From: Persicaria tinctoria
Taxonomy: Eukaryota; Streptophyta; Magnoliopsida; Caryophyllales; Polygonaceae
Direction: 5' to 3'
Length of the DNA: 64,000 nt
NCBI GenBank assembly: GCA_037127255.1
Contig: JBANSL010000018.1
Location: forward strand, 9,955,175-10,019,174
This document shows, in pieces, positions 41,828-52,879 of this stretch. Under the pieces are notes generated by a model. The model had not been told where the DNA came from. It was given only the letters and a program-made list of their open reading frames with translations, and did not search any database. How positions within the stretch are numbered: the stretch's first letter is position 1; each line of letters opens with the position of its first letter. A program made the position numbers and the translations under genes.

Positions 41828-42837
41828 ATCAAAACACAGGACTGGAGCCATTGCAATTTTATGACCATTCCACTTAAACAACATCACATTATCTCGTCCT
41901 TTGTAGGTGACATCATGATCAAACTGCCAAGGACGACCAAGCAACACATGACAAACGTCCATATCTATGACATCAGAAAGTACCTCTTCTTTATAGTGTT
42001 TACCAATGGAAAGAGGCACATTGCAAGTTAAAGAGACCTGCATCTGCGGCCCTTCATTCACCCACCCTAGTCCATAGGGCTTGTCGTGAGGCTTCGTCGG
42101 TAACCCCAAATAAGTCACTAACTTTTGTGAGACCAAGTTCTCGACACTTCCATTATCAACAATCAAGTTACATACCTTGCCTGTGATAGAACGGTGTGTC
42201 TTGAACAAATTGGTACGTTGCCCCTCTTCTTTGGATGACAACAAGAGCCGCTGAAGGATAATGTTCACCCGCTCATCAGATTCTTCTTCAGCAAATTCAG
42301 CATCGAAGTACCCATCATCAGTTTCCTCGTCGTCAACATACACAATAGCGGTTGTCCGCCTGGATGGACAAACGTTTGACTTGTGGCCGACGCCTCCGCA
42401 TCGAAAACACTTGTCTCCGGTCGGTCTAGCATAAGGATTGGGTGGCTTCTGATTGGACATCTTGGTAGGGGCCTTTGTTGATGAGGATGTTGTACCCTTA
42501 TCCTTATCAATTGTTGCATTCTTTTCTTTGGACTCGACATCCTTTTCTGCATCCTCCGTTGCTTCATGGTTATTTTGTTGGAAATACTTGCGGAAAGATG
42601 AGAAATTCTTGGGGGATTTCTCCATCAATTCAGCCTTTAGCGCCATGCTAGAAGCCTCAGTGATAGTCCAACATGTCTGCAGTCCCATCTTCTCTTGAAT
42701 TGAACTCTTCAACCCACTGATATAGCGAGCCACCTTTTGGTTCCCAGTCTCATTCACGTCGTTGCGCTCACACAACCGTAGGAACTCAGTGGTATACTCT
42801 GCCACACTCTTCTTATTGCCCCGAGCACATTCAATGT
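41828..42837 (-). pseudogene. TR-GAG gag C-terminal part, zinc knuckle and protease-like domain
   Basis: It continues the gag core (SVAEYTTEFLRLCERNDV), then has a Lys/Thr-rich linker and a CCHC knuckle (CFRCGGVGHKSNVC). An acidic stretch (DDEETDDGYFDAEFAEEES) is followed by a retropepsin-like fold, with VDNGSVENLVS in place of the active-site D(S/T)G and LLGRPWQFDHDV at its end. Asn in the DNGS position is known in many plant gypsy proteases. The frame runs into the hAT MITE at 41827; beyond it about 20 more codons lead to a stop at 40832-40834. Confidence 0.85.
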
Positions 42838-43017
42838 TATTAGGATATAATATTAGTTAGGATATATTTCTATCCTTTGTGATTATGTATATCTTTCCAT
42901 ATCCGTTGTGTATATCCAATAGGGCCTTGAAGCCTAAGCATTGTATCTATATATTCATTCCAAGATTAATGAAGAGATCAAGAATCACAATTTACAAAAC
43001 CCTACTGATTATTTACA
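42838..43017 (+). repeat. 5' LTR of Copia-C (180 bp)
   Basis: Bounded on the left by the AATGT duplication and on the right by the primer-binding site. It contains GATATA(A)T-rich sequence and a CATTGTATCTATATATTC segment that may include the TATA box. Confidence 0.9.
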
Positions 43018-43077
43018 TGGTATCAGCCTTTACCCGATCCTCCTAATCTTTTCCAAGCTTTCCTACCGCCGCCGACC

Positions 43078-46000
43078 ATGTCATCCGACAACACCCCGCC
43101 TTCCACCGTTGTTTCCGACACCCCGCCTGACCCCAACGCCGACACCAAGACCACCAACAACATCCTTCTTGTGGCTTCTGGAACTGGTCCCCTTCCGGCT
43201 CTTCAGTTTCCCAATCTCAATGTTCGCCTTGATCGCTCAAATTACACCCTCTGGCGACACACAATCAAATCTGCCCTAGAGGCGTTTGACCTTGAATCCT
43301 TTCTTCTCAAATCTAAAGCTCCTGCAACCACCCTTGATGCCCCGTCTGGCTCCACAGAACCTCCGCCACCTAACCCAGCTTTTGCCGATTGGAGGAAGAA
43401 GGACCGTCTGGTTCTTCTTTGGATCCGGTCAACCCTCACCGCACCGCTCCTTGCTCATGTTGCTCGTGCTCAGTCCACACATGAAGCCTGGGCAATCCTT
43501 GAGCGTATGTTCTTTGCTCAGACTCGCGCTCGTCAGATGCATCTAAAACAATAGATGCAAAACCTACAGAAGGGTTCGCTCACTATTCTCGAGTATGTTG
43601 AGAAAAAGCGTTCCTTTTCTGATGCCATAGCGGAATGCTCTTACATCGTTTCTGATGCTGACTTCGTCGAATGCATTCTCAATGGCCTTGGTACATCTTA
43701 CTCGACTTTCCTTACGTCTTACAACATGCAGAGGGATCCGATTTCCTCTGATGAGTTACTTGGTCTTCTTCTTCGGGAGGAGGAGCACATCGCAACATCT
43801 CGCGTTCCTGCCTCCGACTCGGCACTCTCGGCTAATGTTGCAAGTCGTGGCGGCCGCTCCTCCCAATCCACAAGGCGTCCAGAGCAGACTCCCAATGATC
43901 CCTCTCGACCGCGCCCTCAATGTCAGATCTGCGACAGGACCGGTCACGAGGCCATCAACTGCTGGCAGCGTCTCAACACCAACGACTTTCCTTCCACGAA
44001 CACCACCAGCGGTCGTCGAGGTAGTAGAGTGGGTGGTCGAGGAGGCAGATCTGGCGGCGGCCGCGGCACGTCCCAGCAGTCCGGCCAGCAGCAGCTTCAG
44101 CAGCAGTTTCAGCGGCCCTCGCCACAGCGCCACGCCTTCAACGTTGGTGCTCCTCCGTCCACACTAGTTGATCCCAACTGGTACTTTGACTCTGGTGCAA
44201 CCATTCATGTGACAACTGATTTCGGTAATCTTTCTGTTCACTCTGATTACACTGGCAATGAAGGTCTACAGGTGGGCAATGGTATGTCCCTTCCTATTAC
44301 TTATTTGGGCTCTTCATCCTTGCCTGTCAATCCTAAACCCCATCGTCTACATAATATCCTATTTGTTCCTCAAATTCGAAAAAGCCTTTAAGTGTTTCTC
44401 AATTGACCAAAGACAATAATGTTTACATGCTATTTTAGTATTTTACCCATCTGCTTGCTTTGTGAAGGACATGCAGGGACGCACTCTCCTCAAAGGAATC
44501 GTTGAGAACGGGCTTTACCATCTCTAACCACCTGATCCATCTCGACCACCTCATCAAGCCTTCCTTGGAGAAAAGACCAGTCTTCAATCATGGCATGAGC
44601 GTCTTGGTCATCCGCATGAGTCTGTTTTTCGGCGTCTAGTATCTAGATTTCAATTACCAATTTCTTTGAATAATCTTAAAACAGTTTGTGAGTCATGTCA
44701 ACTTGGGAAGAGTCATCGACTCCCTCTCAATAGTCCCCATGAGTCCAGTCAGTTTCCTTTTGATTTAGTGTACTCTGATGTCTGGGGCCCTGCTCCTGTT
44801 GCATCCTTTAATGGCAATTCATATTTTTTAATCTTTGTGGATGATCACACCAAATTTGTCTGGATATATTTTCTGACTCATAAATCACAGGTCCATCATC
44901 ATGTTCAGTTATTTCATAAGATGGTTGAGACCCAGTTCTCTACCAAAATCAAACAGTTTCAATCAGATTGGGGAGGAGAATATTGAAATGTCTCCTCTTT
45001 TCTTCAGTCTCAAGGTATTATACATAGAGTCTCTTGTCCTCACACCCAATCCCAAAATGGGGCTGCTGAGCGTCGTCACAGGACAATTGTTGAAAAGGGT
45101 CTTGCCATGCTCTCTCACGCTAAGCTACCTCAGAGCTTCTGGGAGCATGCGTTTCACACGTCAGTCTACCTTCACAACAGGACTCTCACTCCTGTGTTGC
45201 ATTAAAAATCTCCCTTTGAGAGTCTTTATGGCAAAATCCTTGATTACAAATTCCTTAAGACCTTTGGGTGTCTGTGTTACCCATTTCTGCGCCCTTACAC
45301 CTCCATTAAATTGGAGTTTCGGTTATCCCCTTGCATTTTCATTAGCTACAGTTCCAAACACAAAGGGTACTTGTGTCTTCATGTTCCCACAAATCGAGTC
45401 TATGTCGCTCGTCATGTCATGTTTGATGAAGCCACTTTCCCATACCCATCTCATACAACCGCTATATCCCCCACACCATCCTCCGACTTGGATCTCTCCA
45501 CCCTTTCCCTATCACAGCAGGCCTCCTCCCCTTGGCTACCATCGCCTCCCTCCCCACCACCGTCCCCGCCGACAGCCACCACTCCCTTGGCTGCATCCCA
45601 GCCGATGCACTCCGACCAATCCCTGCACTCGGTCACACCCATTCAGCAGCTGATTCCCCTTCCCCAATCTCCAGCCGACACCCCCATCACCACACCCGGC
45701 TCGGTCTCACGATCTTTAGAGGAGGAGTTTGCGGCTCAAATGTCTCCGAATCAAGGTAAGTCTCCCTCTCCTATTCCTGTTGAGCAACCAGTCATTCCAT
45801 CCTATTTTCGCCATGCTGCTGATAGCACACATCCCATGCTCACACGAGCACAAACAAACAAATTGAAACCCAAAGCTCATATCACCACAAATCACCCTCT
45901 TCCCTCTGTTCCTAACTTGTATGATGAACCCAAAACCTTCCTTTAAGCCTCCAAATCACCTGAGTGGCAGAATGCCATGCAAGTTGAATTTGATGCCCTC

Positions 46001-47451
46001 ATACGTAATGGGACTTGGACTCTTGTACAACGCCCTCTGCATGCTAACATTGTTGGTTGTAAGTGGGTTTACAGGATCAAACGTCGTGCTGATGGGTCCA
46101 TTGAGCGTTATAAGGCTCGCCTTGTTGCCAAGGGCTTCAATCAGGAAGAAGGGGTTGATTACTTTGACACCTTCAGTCCAGTCATCAAACCCACCACCAT
46201 TCGCATTGTGCTCTCCCTGGCTCTCCATCAGTCATGGCCTCTCCGACAGGTTGACATTAGCAACGCCTTTTTGAATGGTGATCTTTCTCAACAGGTGTAC
46301 ATGGCGCAACCTCCAGGGTTCGTTGATCAGTCTCGTCCCCAAGTTGTCTGTCTGCTTCGCAAAGCTCTGTATGGTCTGAAGCAGGCGCCTCGCGCCTGGT
46401 TCATAAAGCTTCGACAATTCCTCTTACAGCATCGCTTCCGTCCCTGTCAGTCAGATACCTCGCTATTCATTCGTCGTCAGGGGTCATCCACTCTCCTCAT
46501 CCTGGTCTATGTTGATGACCTCATTATTACTAGTTCTATGCCTGTAGAGATTGATACATTCATTGCGCTTCTCAATCAGACATTCTCTTTGCGCGACTTG
46601 GGTGATCTTCATTATTTTCTCGGCATTGAAATGACCCGTCATCCGAATCAGATCGTCCTATCTCAGCAGAAGTATATTCGTGACCTTCTCTTGCGAAGCA
46701 AGATGCAAGATGCTCGCCCCATTTCATCCCCTGCTGAACCAGCCTCTCGCTTAGTTCGAGATGGGGATCCCCACTCAGATCCACACCTCTACAGGAGCAT
46801 TGTTGGTGCACTTCAGTATGCCACTATCACTCTGCCAGAAATTTCGTATGCTGTCAACCGGGTATGTCAGTTCATGCACTCCCCTACTAAGGTTCATTGG
46901 TCCGCTGTTAAACGGATCCTTCGTTACCTCAAAGGTACTCTATTTTCTGCCTTGTTTTCCGTCCACTTGCTGACGGTCGTCTTGTGGCCTTCTCTGATGC
47001 CGGTTGGACATCTGGTGGTGATGACTGTCGCTCTCAGCATGGTTTTGCCATCTACTATGGTGGTAACCTTATCATCTGGGCGTCTAAGAAGCAAACTGTT
47101 GTTGCCAAATCCAGCACAGAAGCTGAATACAGGGCCATCGCCTGTGCCGCCACTGAACTCATTTGGATCCAACAATTGTTATCTGAATTGCGAGCTCCAG
47201 CTGTTTGGCCTCCCATCATATTGTGTGACAATTTGAGTGCAACCTACATGTCCGCCAATCCAGTTTTCCATCAGCGGTCTAAGTACATCAAAATTGATTA
47301 CCACTTTGTTCGTGAGCAGGTTGAGGATGGATCACTGATTGTTCGTCATGTTCGTGGTCAGGATCAAATTGCTGACATCTTCACAAAAGCGGTCGGTACG
47401 GCTCGTTTTCTCTCCCTGCGCTCCAAGCTCCATGTTCGTGATCCTCCATGA
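43078..47451 (+). pseudogene. Copia-C gag-pol, broken by stops and frameshifts
   Basis: Gag starts at 43078 (MSSDNTPPSTVVSDTPPDPN) and includes LDRSNYTLWRHTIKSALEAF. A TAG stop at 43552-43554 breaks it in frame; gag resumes at 43555 and reaches a CCHC knuckle (CQICDRTGHEAINC) and the protease DSGATIHVT. A frameshift follows near 44390. Integrase pieces (CESCQLGKSHR, VYSDVWGPAPV, QSDWGGEY then TGA) lie at 44666-44986. The reverse transcriptase is open at 45977-46970 with YVDDLIIT, and RNase H at 46984-47451 is in another frame with STEAEYRAI. With this many lesions it cannot move by itself. Confidence 0.9.
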
Positions 47452-47457
47452 GCTGTC

Positions 47458-47473
47458 GGGGGGGGGGGGGGGG
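47458..47473 (+). repeat. G16 homopolymer at the Copia-C polypurine tract
   Basis: Sixteen consecutive G residues sit directly before the 3' LTR, where plus-strand DNA synthesis is primed. This is either an expanded polypurine tract or an assembly/sequencing slip. Confidence 0.88.
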
Positions 47474-47653
47474 TATTAGGATATAATATTAGTTAGGATA
47501 TATTTCTATCCTTTGTGATTATGTATATCTTTCCATATCCGCTGTGTATATCCAATAGGGCCTTGGAGCCTAAGCATTGTATCTATATATTCATTCCAAG
47601 ATTAATGAAGAGATCAAGAATCACAATTTACAAAACCCTACTGATTATTTACA
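47474..47653 (+). repeat. 3' LTR of Copia-C (180 bp)
   Basis: Preceded by the G16 tract and followed by the AATGT duplication. It differs from the 5' copy near the CCGTTGTG/CCGCTGTG and CTTGAAGCC/CTTGGAGCC positions. Confidence 0.9.
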
Positions 47654-47658
47654 AATGT

Positions 47659-48280
47659 ACATCTTGTACAAAATTTGCTCATAGTCATCAGGCAAAAAGC
47701 GCTCCATCATTAGCCGCTTCATCCGCCTCCAAGATCGGATAGGATTTTTTCTCTGCTTTTGTCTCTGGACCACCAATTTGTCCCACCAGACAGTAGCAGT
47801 ACTCTTAAGATGGATTGCTACCATCTTAACCTGTTTGTTCTCCGGGACCCCCATGACCTCAAAGAATCTATCAACCTCAATCTGCCAATCCAGGAGCTCT
47901 TCGACGCTCATATTCCCATGGAACGGAGGAATATCAGCCTTGACTCGATAATCATGGCGATTTTGGGTGTCGCCTTGATTCTCTGCGAGATCCTCTTCAA
48001 AAACCTTCTCTTCTTCCGAACTGGACTCATTATCGCCCCGACGGTTTGCACCGCCGTTACCAGCACCACCCCCGCGGCCAGCGCCATTGCCAGCGTTGTT
48101 TCCACCAGTGCCAACACCACCGTTGTTTCCACCAGTGCCAGCACCACCGTTGTTGTTGTTACCGGCCAACAGTGATGCCAAACGATCACCCAGACCATTA
48201 AGAGTCGTGGTAAAGGCCACGGAAATCTCTTGAGAGAACTCTTGAAAGTCTGCCTTGGTAAGTTGTTGATCTCTCATCAC
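47659..48280 (-). pseudogene. TR-GAG gag, N-terminal part (interrupted by Copia-C)
   Basis: The frame starts [20 protein letters not shown], passes a Gly/Asn-rich low-complexity tract (NNNGGAGTGGNNGG) and enters the Ty3-type gag core with [28 protein letters not shown] and [12 protein letters not shown]. The frame meets the Copia-C insertion at 47658. The rest of the core continues in the same frame from 42837 downward. Gag would assemble the particle. Confidence 0.85.
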
Positions 48281-48329
48281 GCTTCAAGTTGAAATATATC
48301 AGACAGAGAAAACCTGCTCTGATGCCAAT

Positions 48330-48723
48330 TGACGTAGTAGGAAGTCGTGGAAGGCACGCAAGCGCGAGCCTTTGATGATAAAGAGTTCGCAAGCGACGAA
48401 ACCCTAGGAAATATGCCTGAAATCCACCAGAAAGGGGCTTGGAATCCACCAAGGAGATAAAGAGAAAATTCTCTAAACCAATATTTGATTAATAATATGA
48501 ATGAATGATTATGGCTCAGGCCTACAATTGCTTAAATAGAAGAAAACTAACCTAATATAAAAGATATAACTTTCCTAAATATATCCTAAGATAAAAGATA
48601 GAAGTTCCTAAGTTATCTAAATTTATGCATTAAGTCAAAAAGGAAAAGATAAAACCTTAATAATAATCTCTAACTAAAAGATAAAAGATAGCTCTTAAAA
48701 GATATAATTTTGCTCCTGCATCA
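48330..48723 (-). repeat. 5' LTR of the TR-GAG-like element (394 bp)
   Basis: On the minus strand it begins TGATGCAGGAGC and ends TACTACGTCA, followed by the primer-binding site. The number of differences from the other LTR is clearly greater than for the nested elements, so this insertion is the oldest layer of the nest. Confidence 0.88.
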
Positions 48724-48736
48724 TATGAGTTAGAAT

Positions 48737-48838
48737 AACCATTCCGGAATGGCTCAACCGAAAAGGACTAATGGGTAATACCCAAAGATTCCTAATTTGA
48801 ACCTCGAATGGCCACTTATTATTTACCAAAATCAAGGA
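48737..48838 (+). mobile_element. Short tRNA-like SINE (102 bp) beside the TR-GAG element
   Basis: It starts AACCATTCCGGAATGGCTCA, has a degenerate B box (AATTTGAACCTCG) and ends after TTATTATTTACCAAAATCAA. A perfect 14-bp duplication ATATGAGTTAGAAT lies at 48723-48736 and 48839-48852. This copy and that at 27004 define the family ends. Confidence 0.82.
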
Positions 48839-48852
48839 ATATGAGTTAGAAT

Positions 48853-49573
48853 CACCCATCCTCTTATTATAATGACCTATTGACTACATATAAAAAGGGG
48901 GAAAAATAAAAATTTACTTTAAAAAGGTGCATTTTCTTAGTTTCAATCTATTAGCCCATATGAATCATATGATCAATGCATTAACTTCAAACATTTTGTT
49001 ATATATTCATTAGATAATGTTTTTGACGAAGTTACAATCCACGAAATCACGAATAGGTAGAATAAATTTTCTCTAAAGTGATTACAAAACTTGCATTACA
49101 TAGAACTGCAGTTCTTCATTTTCTTTTATGAAAGAGATGGACAAGTGATTTTTAAAAAATCACCTGTTTTGATTCGGTCTCCAATATGAGATTTTTATTG
49201 AACCTTGTTTTCATTGATTACTCTTTTCTACAAATTATTTATTGAATGACTTAAAAGAGGAACATATATTTTATAATGTGATAAGATATACGTATATGAT
49301 ATTTACAAAAAAAAAAAAAAAAGTAAGTGAATTGAATTTTTTTTTTTGGTGGAAAGTAAGTGAATTGATAATTTCCTGAAAACTTGTGTTCAAATCTAAA
49401 ACCACAAATATTGTGTATTGAATGGAGTATTAGCATTAAATGATTAGTCTCTTTTGAGATATAATAATGAGAATTTTCATCAACATGACATGAGTTTTGG
49501 ACAAATCTCATTTAGTAACCATGAGGGTTAAATCTTATTTAGATAATACATGTTGCTTTTGTTAATCCATATA
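48853..49573. other. AT-rich intergenic spacer
   Basis: No gene is supported. A short direct repeat AAGTAAGTGAATTGA occurs twice near 49322 and 49355. Confidence 0.35.
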
Positions 49574-49796
49574 CTCCATCCTTTCGACAAAACTTGACGT
49601 TTTACTATTCACGTACGTTTTTTTAGGAGTTAAAAACTATATAAAATATCTATTTTTTTAAATAATTTTTTTAACAATTTCGTAATAAGTACAAACTTGT
49701 TAAAAAAAAATTTAAAATGAATATTTTATATAGTTTTTATCATTCTAAAAAAGCGTACGTGAATAGTAAATGACAAGTTTTACCGAACGGATGGAG
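49574..49796. mobile_element. Stowaway-type MITE (223 bp)
   Basis: The ends are CTCCATCCTTTCGACAAAAC and the complement CTCCATCCGTTCGGTAAAAC, with TA on both sides (49572-49573, 49797-49798). The interior resembles the MITE at 39622 (AAAAACTATATAAAATAT), so they are related. Confidence 0.85.
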
Positions 49797-49798
49797 TA

Positions 49799-50906
49799 TT
49801 AGTTATGGAAAGGGGAAAATTGAAAGCAAGAACACCCAAAGAAAATGCAATGGCAATTAGCAATGCATGTGGTCTCTTTTTATCCTTTGAAAAAAAACAA
49901 AGGTTGTGGAATCACTCTTTTGGCTTTAGTTTACATATGTGGCTCATTGTCTAAATCTTGAACTCACACAAATTACTACTAAAAGGCCTTTGCATTGTAG
50001 CATTGAATGTATCACATTAGAGGACCAGTACTTGTCAAGTGCCTGAATGCATGTGAAGGGGCTGGTGTGGGATTTACACAAAATTGGCTCAAACTCAAAA
50101 GATTAACAATAAGGCCTCATTAATTAAGTAAAATTGCAAAGATGAAAAGGAGGACTTGTAAATCCATCAAGAAAAAGTGAAAAGGGGAGGAGGTGGGAGA
50201 ATAGAATGTTAAAATTGGGGGACAGGGTATCTTTTGATTTTGCTTAGAGGATTTCTTTTCTCCTCTTTTTGCCCTGCTTTTGGTAGTTTTAGAAGATCTA
50301 GTTTCAACCCACAAAGATAAAGAGCTCAAAAAGACACTGGAAGCATTACCCTATAGGACTTGTGCAACTCTTTTTCTTTTCTTTTCATTTTTATTACCAC
50401 ACACTTTAGTTTAGTTTTATTTTATTTTTCCTACTGTTGGTGATATTTCTTGGGGAGATGCAGTATGTAAGGCAAATATGTAGTAGAATACTATAAATTA
50501 CATAAGATATTCCAACTTTTTTTTGTGTGTGTGTAATTGCATTCACTAATGTGAAAATGTGCACTAATTTAATTGGAATTTAGTACAAGATGGACATTGA
50601 ATTAGGTTGATGCAACATGTATGGAGTTATGAATTGACAAAAACATTCGGTAGTCTTTGTTTATGTCCTTAATAAGTGCTTTATAACGACAGAATAAAGG
50701 AGTAGCAAGAGTAATTTTCATTTTTTCGCGCGAACATCTAACAAAAATTTCCTAGTTTATCAACAATATCAATTTACATGACAAATTTGTAACATTTTAA
50801 GGAATGTAGCTTCTTGATGCAATTAGTTACAAATATAATGAATTTCAGCCTTATTAAGGAGTATAACTCTTCTTTTATGGAGACTGGCATGTTCAGCCTT
50901 TAACAC
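49799..50906. other. Intergenic region
   Basis: AT-rich, with no supported gene. A 70-codon frame near 50120-50329 on the minus strand has no family resemblance and is not called. Confidence 0.35.
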
Positions 50907-50915
50907 CATGGGGGC

Positions 50916-51320
50916 CGGAGCAAATCGTCTGCCCCATTTCCCCGCCTCAAATTCCTGTCCCACGTCAATATTTAGCCTCCAAATTAAAATTAAAAAAATT
51001 TTAAAAAATATATTTAGCTTCTACATACTTATTATAACATATTTGGAAAAAAAAATCTTAAAAAATCAACCTACAAAAATTATAAAATTCAAAAGAGATA
51101 TAAAGATATTTTTAAGTTTTAAAAAGTTGTTGTTTTACTATATATTTTTTAAAAAAAAGTTATAATTCGATTTTTTAAGATTTTTTTTCTCAAATATGTT
51201 ATAATAAGTATGTAGAAGCTAAATATATTTTTTTAAATTTTTTTAATTTTAATTTGGAGGTCAAATATTTACGTGGGACAGGGATTTGGGACGGGGAAAT
51301 GGGGCAGAGGATTTGCTCCG
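50916..51320. mobile_element. Mutator-like foldback MITE (405 bp, about 150-bp TIRs)
   Basis: The two halves are inverted copies for roughly 150 bases, starting CGGAGCAAATC at each end and continuing past CTTCTACATACTTATTATAA. A perfect 9-bp target duplication CATGGGGGC lies at 50907-50915 and 51321-51329. Long inverted repeats and a 9-bp duplication point to the Mutator superfamily. A transcript would fold into one long hairpin. It has no coding capacity. Confidence 0.9.
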
Positions 51321-51664
51321 CATGGGGGCTACCCTTTTGACATCAGTTGTGAATTTTAATATTTCTGAAATTTTTAGGGTTCATTTAGTGAAAGAGGAGG
51401 CCCTGCACTAAATTGGGTTTCTCTCTTTCACCATTTTTAGTCAAAGCTTCTTTATAATCTTTAGGTATAAATGCAGGGATTGGGAGGGTTTATGCAATTG
51501 ACATTTAGGCATGGTTTGTTTAAGGAGGAGAGAATAAAAGACAAAGAAATCAACTTTTATGTATAAATTTTATATGGTCATCCTTTTTTTTTTAAGTCTA
51601 GAGAAGACGAGAGAGAAATAGTAAGAGTATTCTAGAAATAAAAATGATAAAAAAGAAAGTTTTT

Positions 51665-51755
51665 GTTTACAAGTATGTATGAAAAATAATTTTTTACAAG
51701 TATGTATGAAAAAATTGATTTTTTTTACAAGTATGTATGAAAAATAATTTTTTGT
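51665..51755 (+). repeat. Tandem repeat, about 30 bp x 3
   Basis: Three copies of ACAAGTATGTATGAAAAA, each followed by a T-rich spacer, lie in a row. Confidence 0.8.
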
Positions 51756-52879
51756 TTTAATATATTTAAAAATTTTAAATTTATGATTTAAATAGTCATT
51801 TTAAGTAGCAATGTTTAAAAAAAAATTTAAAAATGAGATTTTTTATATGTATATATAGAAAAGAAAGTTTTTGTTTAAATATATTGGAGAAAACCTTAAA
51901 TTTGTTATATAATCAGACATATTTAGTAGAAGAAAATTAATCTAGAAATAAAAATTGTAAAAAAGCAAGGCTAATGAGATTTTATCTCATGAGCTCAAAG
52001 TAATAAATATGTCTCGTTTCCAACTAAGCTAAGTTATCTTTACATTTATTACTTTTTTACACTGTTTTATCTCTAAAATTAGTGAAAATTACCAAAAAAT
52101 TCAATAATTTTTTTTTCTTACACTTTCCACCAGGCTAGGGGGTTTCAGCCAACCCGATCCCCCTTAGATCCGCCACTGCCTATGCTCAAATTAGGTAGTC
52201 AAATGGGAAAAAGAAAATATTTTTTTTTTATAAATGATACGGAGTAAAAATTATATAACATATTTTTTTTAATAGATAGTACTGTATTGAAAATTTTAAC
52301 AGGAAGATAAGAAATCAATGGGCAGAGGAATAGGAGGAGGAGGATGTAATCCAGGAATTGGGGGAAGTCACCATCCCCTAAGTAAATTCCAGACTACAGA
52401 TTACGCTGTAGAGATTCACTGCTGACATTGACAATGACTGTCCTCAAATTTTGGGTTTGTTACATTTTTATTTTTTTTTGTCACAATTTGGGTTTTGTTT
52501 TGTTGTCTTTGTTTCTACCCATTTCAGAAGAAACAAATCAACAAACAGTATGCATTTTTTATCATTTTATGTAACCTGGGTAAATAGTTTACACCTTAAC
52601 ATACAAACAGAAAAACTGAGGTTAAATAATTGGATAAGTGACTTTAAGTAATACTCCATATTAACAAAAAGAAATACAGCTTCAAAACACCCAAAATGCT
52701 AACATGGCAATCGAAAATGTACTTGAAAATTGAAAATTTTGGCTAAATTTGGACTGAAATTTTGTTAATATGTCAAGTAAATGCTTTGGCAAGTTGTAGC
52801 ATATAATATTTCGGTTTCCATGGCAGTTATTTTTTTTTCCTGAATTTTTATTGGATTTTTAAATCATATATTTTTTTTA
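51756..52879. other. AT-rich intergenic region
   Basis: No gene is supported. The GC-richer text near 52135-52190 (AACCCGATCCCCCTTAGATC) may be a fragment of a decayed element. Confidence 0.3.

Larger units (their letters stand above)
42838..47653 (+). mobile_element. Copia-C: degenerate copia element with TA...CA LTR ends, nested in the TR-GAG gag
   Basis: Two 180-bp LTRs (42838-43017 and 47474-47653) flank gag-pol on the plus strand. The target duplication is a perfect AATGT (42833-42837 and 47654-47658), which fixes the LTR ends as TATTAGG...TTTACA, not TG...CA. The primer site TGGTATCAGCC follows the first LTR directly. The LTRs differ at about two of 180 positions. The polypurine tract is replaced by a run of 16 G (47458-47473). 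The element is 4.8 kb and belongs to the same general lineage as Copia-B, judged from matching RNase H sequence. Confidence 0.93.
40346..48723 (-). mobile_element. TR-GAG-like gypsy derivative (gag-protease only) carrying two nested insertions
   Basis: Long terminal repeats at 40346-40734 and 48330-48723 flank a minus-strand frame that encodes gag, a zinc knuckle and a retropepsin-like domain but no reverse transcriptase or integrase. Target duplications are TATTA (40341-40345) and TATGA (48724-48728), one mismatch. The primer site TTGGCATCAGAGCAGG follows the 5' LTR at about 48313-48328, and a purine-rich GTGAAGGAGAC precedes the 3' LTR at about 40735-40745. Removing the hAT (40897-41827) and Copia-C (42838-47653) insertions leaves about 2.6 kb. 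After excision the gag frame runs to a stop at 40832-40834, only about 100 bases from the 3' LTR. The lack of pol is thus structural. It would need another element's RT and integrase. Confidence 0.85.
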
